A DNA stretch of 64,000 bases, taken from assembly GCA_030847615.1 (NCBI GenBank), contig JAUMIR010000001.1, forward strand, positions 81,207,501 through 81,271,500. Reading direction: 5' to 3'. The translations under genes and the position numbers were made by a program. The notes under the pieces are model-generated. The model saw nothing but the letters and a program-made list of their open reading frames with translations. It was not told the origin of the DNA and ran no database searches. This stretch comes from Gambelia wislizenii (lineage: Eukaryota > Chordata > Lepidosauria > Squamata > Crotaphytidae). Positions 58,065 to 64,000 of the stretch are shown in pieces (positions within the stretch are counted from its first letter, which is position 1; each line of letters begins with the position of its first letter).

Positions 58065-60685
58065 TTTATTACATTATTGTTTTTTAAATTTTCCATCCTT
58101 AAAGACAATATAGCACTTTCTCGCATTCATACTTTGTACAATATCTTTTTCTGTATTTATCTAACATAAATGTCCTCTATATATTATGACAATGATATAC
58201 AACATTTATGCCATACTATTGCTTTAGTCTTCAGGTTCTTCTTTCTTTACTCAAATTGTGTACATTTGCTCTGTATAGCGAGCTGTATTTGGTATTTACG
58301 TCAATTTATCTCTTTGTCATTTTTTCTACAAAATGGCTATTTGACTAATTACCACAATGTGATCTAATACACGATTCTATTTCTGTAAACTTCCTTTAAT
58401 AAGCCCTTGAGTTGACCTGTTCCTATTTCATAATTGTTTCCTGTAACCTCCCTTTACTTAATTTACTCATAATTCATAATTTACACTATTTCCAATAATT
58501 CCCACTCAAAAAGTCTACCCTCTATACTTGAATTCAGTATTATATATCCTTGACACTAAACTGCTATACATAATTTCATTTGCACTTAAAGTTATTTTAA
58601 AGTTTAACACTATATCCTTTCTAATTAGAGAGTATTCCCTTTAATTTCTTATCTATCTCCGCAGAGTTTTCTAAGAAATCTAGTACCGGTTTCCAAATCT
58701 TTTTGGTTCTTGAGTTTTTAGACTGCCTCAATCTATTGGTTAGCTCATCCATCTCAATGAGATCCCATAGCTTATCTCTCCATTCTTCAATGGTCGGTTC
58801 TTCTTTCAGCTTCCACTTTTTTGCTACGATCATCCTAGCCGAAGAGATCATATACAGTATCTTCCAGTATCTTTCCTCTTCCTTTTTATTTATTCCTTTA
58901 ATTATATTCAGTAGGTAGAGTTCTGGGGTAAATTCTAATTTTATCTTGAGAATATTGTTAATCAGGTCATGATCTTTAAGCCAAAATCTCCTTACTTTGG
59001 GACAGTTCCACCATAAATGTATCAGAGAGCATTGTTCTTTCCCACATTTCCAACAATTTTTGTTCACCCTTACCCTCATTTTATTTAATCTTATCAGTGT
59101 AAAATTTCATCTATGGGAAACTTTGAGGTAATTTTCTTTTAAGGATTGACAGGCTGTGAACTTCCTTGTTCTTCTTCTAGCTGTTTCCCAGTCCTCCAAT
59201 ATAATATCATGGCCCACATCTCGAGCTCACTTCCACATGAAATCCTTTATGACTTCTTGTTCGAACTTTCTAGAGTGTAGGAGTTGGTAGATTTTTGATA
59301 TTAATTTCTTCGGGGATTCAATCCAAATCAGTTTATCCAATTCATTAAGTTCTTCCTCTATCCCACTTTCTTTTAAATCCTCATTAATCCTTTCCTTTAA
59401 TTGATGGAAGGAAAACCAGTTGATGTTAAATTGACTAGTTATTTGTTCTCTAGTTGTAAGTGTTCTTATACCTTCTTTATTGATTTCCGTTATGTCTGTA
59501 TCTCAGCCAAGGGCAGCAGCTATTCCATCTTGACTGGAAGGCTTCTTGCGTTGATGTGCAAATGGGTATCTTATAATAGAATTTATCTTTAATTCTCAAC
59601 CATACTCTAAATAGACCTCTTCTAACGCCATGGTTTTCAAAATCTCTGTTTACCTTATTTTTGTTGTAGATCAGATACGTGTGCCAACCATAGCGTATGT
59701 CCTGACATTCTACATTCAGTATTTTCCTGTTTTCTAATGTTATCCAGTCTTTCAGCCATAAAATGTTATCCAGTCTTTCAGCCTACGATGCTGCTGCATT
59801 GTAGTAAGATCTCAAGTCGGGTAATCCCCATCCTCCGTTTATTTGGTCATCTATCAAGTTGCTCCATTTAATTCTTTCTCTTTTCTTCTCCCAAATATAC
59901 TCTTTTAATATTCTTTCCTAATTCATGAAGATCTTCTCATTGCTGATTATTGGCAGGTTTTGAAAGAGGTATAATAGTTTAAGTAGTATGATCATTTTAA
60001 TTGACGCAATTTTCCCTAAGATTGAGAGTTTTAATCTCTTCCATTTATCCAAGTCCTTTTTAATTTCTTCCCATAATTTTTTGTAGTTATTATCATACAG
60101 TTCCCCATTTCTCTTTGATATATTAATACCTAAATATTATACTTTTTTTGCTATTTCACATCCCATCACATTTTAATTTTAATTATCTTTTCTTCTTCAG
60201 GACTCATATTTTTGGTCAGAATTTCTGTTTTACTTTTATTTACTTTAAATCCTGAATATTCTCCAAATTTAGTTAGGACTTCCATTAATTCTTTTACCTG
60301 TTCCAAGGGGTTTTCCAAAGTGATGACCACGTCATCTGCAAAGGCTTTGAGTTATATGATTGCCCCCTAATTTTAACCCCTTGGATCTTTATATTTGTTC
60401 TGATGTTGTTAATCAGCACTTCTAATACAGTAATAAAAAGTAATGGTGAGATGGGGCAGCCTTGTCTTGTTCTTTTTCTTATATTGATAATTCCCGATTT
60501 TTCCCCATTAACAAGTAGCTGTGCTTTCTGTTCTTTGTATATCTCTTGGATTCGCTTGATAAACTCTTCTCCCATGTCCATCTTCTTCAACACTGCAATC
60601 ATAAATTCCCATTGCACATTATCAAATGCTTTTTCTGTGTCAATAAAGATAATAGCCCAAGTTTTTTTCCATTGTGCACTTCAAA
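58065..60685 (-). mobile_element. L1 LINE, 5'-truncated, 16-bp target duplication
   Basis: Flanked by perfect copies of ataacaccctactttt (58049-58064 and 60686-60701). From 60660 downward: 'IEKAFDNVQWEFMIAVLKKM', GIINIRKRTRQGCPISPLLF (fingers/palm), then a degraded DDVVITL-like motif (near 60320). The conserved C-terminal cysteine region is at 59079-58621, open for 152 codons: CWKCGKEQCSLIHLWWNCPK and PELYLLNIIKGINKKEE. The 3' UTR runs to a T-rich (plus-strand) end at 58065-58095, the A-rich tail. Same orientation as FMN2. Confidence 0.9.
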
Positions 60686-60827
60686 ATAACACCCTACTTT
60701 TCTACTTAGTTTGTACTTTGAAAATACCCTGTCATGGCAATACATTCATGGTGACCAATGTGTTTTCAGGCAAAATATTCAAATAAAGCATATAATAGGT
60801 AAATGTGTATTTTCTCTTGCTACTCAC

Positions 60828-60889
60828 ATTCTCATAAAGGGCTTGAAGAGTCTCTAAGTCAACCACAGAGTTGTCCAAGTTCACGACAG
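60828..60889 (-). CDS. FMN2: FMN2 exon A (FH2, first exon in window)
   Basis: This 62-nt exon encodes (A)VVNLDNSVVDLETLQALYEN. The acceptor is ccacag and the donor gtgagt, both read on the minus strand. It starts in phase: one G from the previous, unseen exon completes the first alanine, and it ends on a codon boundary. The residues match the FH2 segment where a conserved helix carries the NLD..VVDLETLQALYEN pattern of FMN1/FMN2 formins. The upstream exon was not found in 60890-64000. A 5'-truncated L1 in the same orientation ends about 126 bp downstream of the donor. Confidence 0.9.
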
Positions 60890-62787
60890 CTGTGGAAAAG
60901 ACAGACAAAAGTGGGGAGGAAAATCAAATATCAAGATGACAATCTATTGGCAAAGGAAAGACTAAGTACAGTACAATAAAAAAAATTGACCCACTATTCA
61001 TACAGTTTAATGGCTTAAAGTTTACTAATGCCTTGGAAAGTGCTGCATATAGTAAGGCTGTAGATAAGGAACCTGGTAGAGACAGATGTCAAATGTTAAG
61101 AAATTCATTTTTCCTTTTCCCTAAAAAACTCACATAGGTTCCCATGAGTATGGCAAAAGTCAAAGATCAGAGATAAGCTTTGCAACAGAGTCATGGTCTG
61201 ACTAAAAGCATTACAGAAAATTGAAACTTTGTTACAGCAAAAACACACATGCACACAAAAGCACACATATTACACAGACAAATAGGAGACTTGTTACTGC
61301 TTAGGCTTCACTCTACTGATTAATCCATAAATCAACAAATGACCTTCAAGACACCTGACAAGGGCTGAATCTTTTGTGCACTGAAACTTAAAATTAGTTC
61401 TGATAGCTAAACACACTTTTCTCATCTGGAAATACTATCTATACGATGCCACAGATATCAATTACTATTCTTTTTGTGTGAAACCCCTCCCCTTCCCTCC
61501 CTGTAGTTAGCCATTTCACAAACTGTAATTTCAATTGAACAGATTTCAAAAGGAGGGAAAAGATTATTATGATTAACAAAGACAATGGATGAAAATTTAA
61601 GATAATTTAACAATAGCAAAGATATGAAAAAACCTATATACATGCTAGCAGGATGGAATGCAATATAGAATTATTTTAAAAGATTGTCACAATGCTTTCT
61701 TTCAAAAATAAATAAAATTTGTTTTTAATAAATGAAGAAAGGAGTCAAATTGCAATGACTTCCAGTTGACTGGAAGATAGGATGATTGAGAAATGTGTTC
61801 ATATTGGCTTTTGACCAGTCCTGGTGCTAGTATATCTTACTTCTACTCACTGAAAATTCTGGTTAGGAAAATTTTTTAAAAGAACAAAATGGCTGAAAAA
61901 TGCCAAAGAAGATAGAAAAAGGAATGTTCCCTCTCCTTTTCTGTATTGGAATAAAACATCAAGGCATTTGACTTGGTTGCCCATCCACTATAACTTCTAC
62001 ATTCTTAGATATTGCTTTTGAACATTGGCTATTGATCCACATCTGCTGCTTTAGCTGGTTGCATCATGTATGTGTGTTCCTATGGGTCCCATCCTTTTCC
62101 CAGAATAGGGATGCAAGGCTCAAGTCAGTAATCTATCCACAGCATTTTAACTAACTATAAGTGATATAGTAACCCAAACTGTAATATGTCAGACTCTAAT
62201 TTGGATCTGAAGCAGATTCCTTGATTTTAGATGGAAATGAAAAATAGAACTCTGTGTCACCAGCATATTTGTGTACTGAATCCCCAACTTCAAAAACCCA
62301 ACCCAAGGAGTGGAGGTATTTGTGGAAGCACTGATTCATCTTTATTAAAGAAAATCTCACTTTATCAATATCCCCTAATAGTGAGGTTTACTTTAATAAA
62401 GATGATTCAGCTTCATGGTTTCTTGCATAAGTGAAATTCCATAGAGGACAAGAAGGAACCCTGAGGAGATATCACAGATTAACAGTCATGACATCAAAAA
62501 GAAGACCCGCAGAATCATCTTCTGAAAAAGAGCCACCATAAAATAGAACCTTCGGTTCTCATCCCAGACAAGCAGCTCAGAAGGACACTATTGCTGGTGG
62601 TACTGAAAGTCACTGAGATCCAGCAGAACCAGCACACTTTCCACTTTGACCCATTCCTGGCACAGATCATCCACCATGTTGACCAAAACAGTCTTTATCC
62701 ATAATCATCTGAAAGCCTGATTGAAAGAGATGTTGACTCCCAATCAGTCTCCCCTCCCCCCACAAAACCCCAGCACATATGTCATGC
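60890..62787. other. FMN2 intron upstream of exon A
   Basis: No upstream FMN2 exon found. 62260-62760 recalls an antisense repeat phrase common in reptiles ('gagatccagcagaaccagca', 'gatcatccaccatgttgacc'), but I cannot name its family. Confidence 0.4.
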
Positions 62788-63058
62788 CCTGGTGGCGCAG
62801 TGGTTAAATGCCAGTACTGCAAGTCACCACATTGCAAGTTCAATTCCAGAGGGCTCCAAGGTTCACTCAGCCTTCCATCCTTTCGTAGGTTGGTAAAATG
62901 AGTACCCGGCTTGTGGGGGGAAATTAGCTAACACACATTGGAAACTGTTTAATGCAGTGCAGATGTGTAAATAGCTATTGCTTTAAAAAAAACAATTTGT
63001 AAGCAGCTCTGATAGCCTTGTGGCTGAAGAGCGGGGTATAAATAAATAAATAAATAAA
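62788..63058 (+). mobile_element. Sauria-type tRNA SINE
   Basis: The head gccctggtggcgcagtggtt carries an A-box-like sequence and gcaagttcaattcc a B box. The body 'ccatcctttcgtaggttggt', aaaatgagtacccggcttgt and 'gccttgtggctgaagagcgg' ends in ggtataaataaataaataaa. A ccagcac phrase on both sides (62770-62776 and 63060-63066) may be the target duplication. It is nearly complete. Confidence 0.85.
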
Positions 63059-63066
63059 TCCAGCAC

Positions 63067-64000
63067 CTTTCCTAAGAATGGAGGATGAGGAACTGACCAG
63101 AAATTATCCATTGAGGAGAGGTCTTGTTTTTTTTCTGTCTCACCACCCCTCTTTTAGACATGATCAAATCGTTCCTCATTGCAAAAAGGCATTCACCATT
63201 TCTCTTACTTGGCCTGTCCTCCCACAGATTCTTTTATGAACCAAAAGGGGCAAAGGTCACAAAATCATCTAGTGAATATTGTCCATGGGGATCCTATCAT
63301 TCTGTACATCCTCAGCCTGAACAAATGGAAAACTATCTACTTTCACTAGAGAAGCAGGTCCAAAGTTACATCTACTAGATTGGTATCTACTGTGATATCC
63401 AAGTGGAACTTCAAAAGTTCTTGCAAACTTCCTGTGTAAATGCATTTTCAAATGCTCTTAAAGTAACTTTTGGAAATAAATGTGATTAATTAGACAATAA
63501 AGTAACCTTACTCTCACCTGTTACAATTCTTTTAAAATTTAGTTTTGTTACACCCTTGTTATCCCCAAAATAACAGGCAACAAGATTAACTTGTTACTTC
63601 CAAAGCTTTACATCCATGTCAGAAAGGATCTTAATTTCGCCGCAAAATGTCACCCATATGTCACATTCGGTATGCTAAACTTTCTTTTCATGGGCCAGAG
63701 TATTATAGGCCTTTGACCATTTGAAAGAGTTCAACTGCTTTACTCTGTGGAGACACAAATGCGGCCAAGAATGATTTCTTTGTTACCATCCCCACCACAT
63801 AACACATTTTCAGATAGATTCTTACCAATATTCAGGACTTTATCAGACAAGACTCTTTAAACATTCTTTGCTGGCATAAAAAAAAAATCATTTCTATGTC
63901 AGCAAAAAAAAAACAACAACAACAAAAAACCCACCCCACCAACACCACATTTACTTTCTCTCCCGGAAGAAGGCTTCCCCAGCAATGAAGATGAAGTGAA
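63067..64000. other. FMN2 intron, no feature recognised
   Basis: Unassigned to the window edge; an (AAC)n-like A-rich run lies at 63904-63930. No exon with FH2 coding was seen. Confidence 0.45.

Noticed and set aside
58621..59079. A 152-codon open frame as a possible host gene
   Set aside because: It is the cysteine-containing C-terminal end of L1 ORF2 and lies inside an insertion with a clear target duplication.
62260..62760. Sequence recalling a common reptile antisense repeat
   Set aside because: Resemblance is from memory of phrases only; the family and ends could not be established.
60890..64000. Search for the next upstream FMN2 exon
   Set aside because: No minus-strand frame ending in G before a GT donor with FH2-like residues was seen.

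Overview
The window is vertebrate nuclear DNA, very probably from a squamate reptile and plausibly an iguanian lizard. The evidence is its repeat set: CR1 ends with ATTCTATGA-type tails, L2 and L1 LINEs, a BovB (RTE) LINE, Sauria-type and ACA-tailed tRNA SINEs, a 5S-rRNA-headed SINE, Penelope-like elements with a GIY-YIG region, and several MITE families. I see no bacterial-type operons, no RNA genes other than SINE heads, and no CRISPR.

One host gene crosses the window on the minus strand. Eight short exons, each with GT..AG borders and matching phases, join into one open frame of 757 nt (about 252 residues). They encode most of the C-terminal part of a formin FH2 domain, best matched from memory to formin-2 (FMN2). 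In transcript order the exons are 60828-60889, 44899-44990, 40632-40761, 36611-36757, 34699-34758, 32056-32176, 19672-19764 and 3637-3688. The 5' exons lie above 64000 and the last coding exon(s) and 3' UTR lie below position 1. The introns are 16.0, 12.3, 2.5, 1.9, 3.9, 4.1 and 15.8 kb, listed from low to high coordinate.

Nearly everything else is intron filled with mobile elements. Region by region: L2, CR1 and truncated LINE copies (0.9-6.7 kb); a minisatellite broken by a SINE and a 700-bp solo LTR (8-9.6 kb); MITE families and a Penelope end (10.7-22.9 kb); a hammerhead-like palindrome (24.9-25.1 kb); L2, 5S-SINE and CR1 (26.5-34 kb); Penelope ends, L2 with a nested MITE, and a clean Penelope insertion with target duplications (35.7-42.8 kb); a twin-primed LINE and mariner-like MITEs (43-47 kb); SINE and CR1 ends (49.5-52 kb); BovB (55.7-57.8 kb); a sense-oriented L1 with a 16-bp target duplication ending about 126 bp from an FMN2 exon (58.1-60.7 kb); and a Sauria SINE (62.8 kb).

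I did not find a new protein-coding system. The most notable signals are hammerhead-ribozyme-like cores repeated in all Penelope ends and in the separate palindrome, plus several insertions whose mechanism can be read from their boundaries (twin priming, nested insertions, exact target duplications). Family names rest on remembered features, not on database searches.
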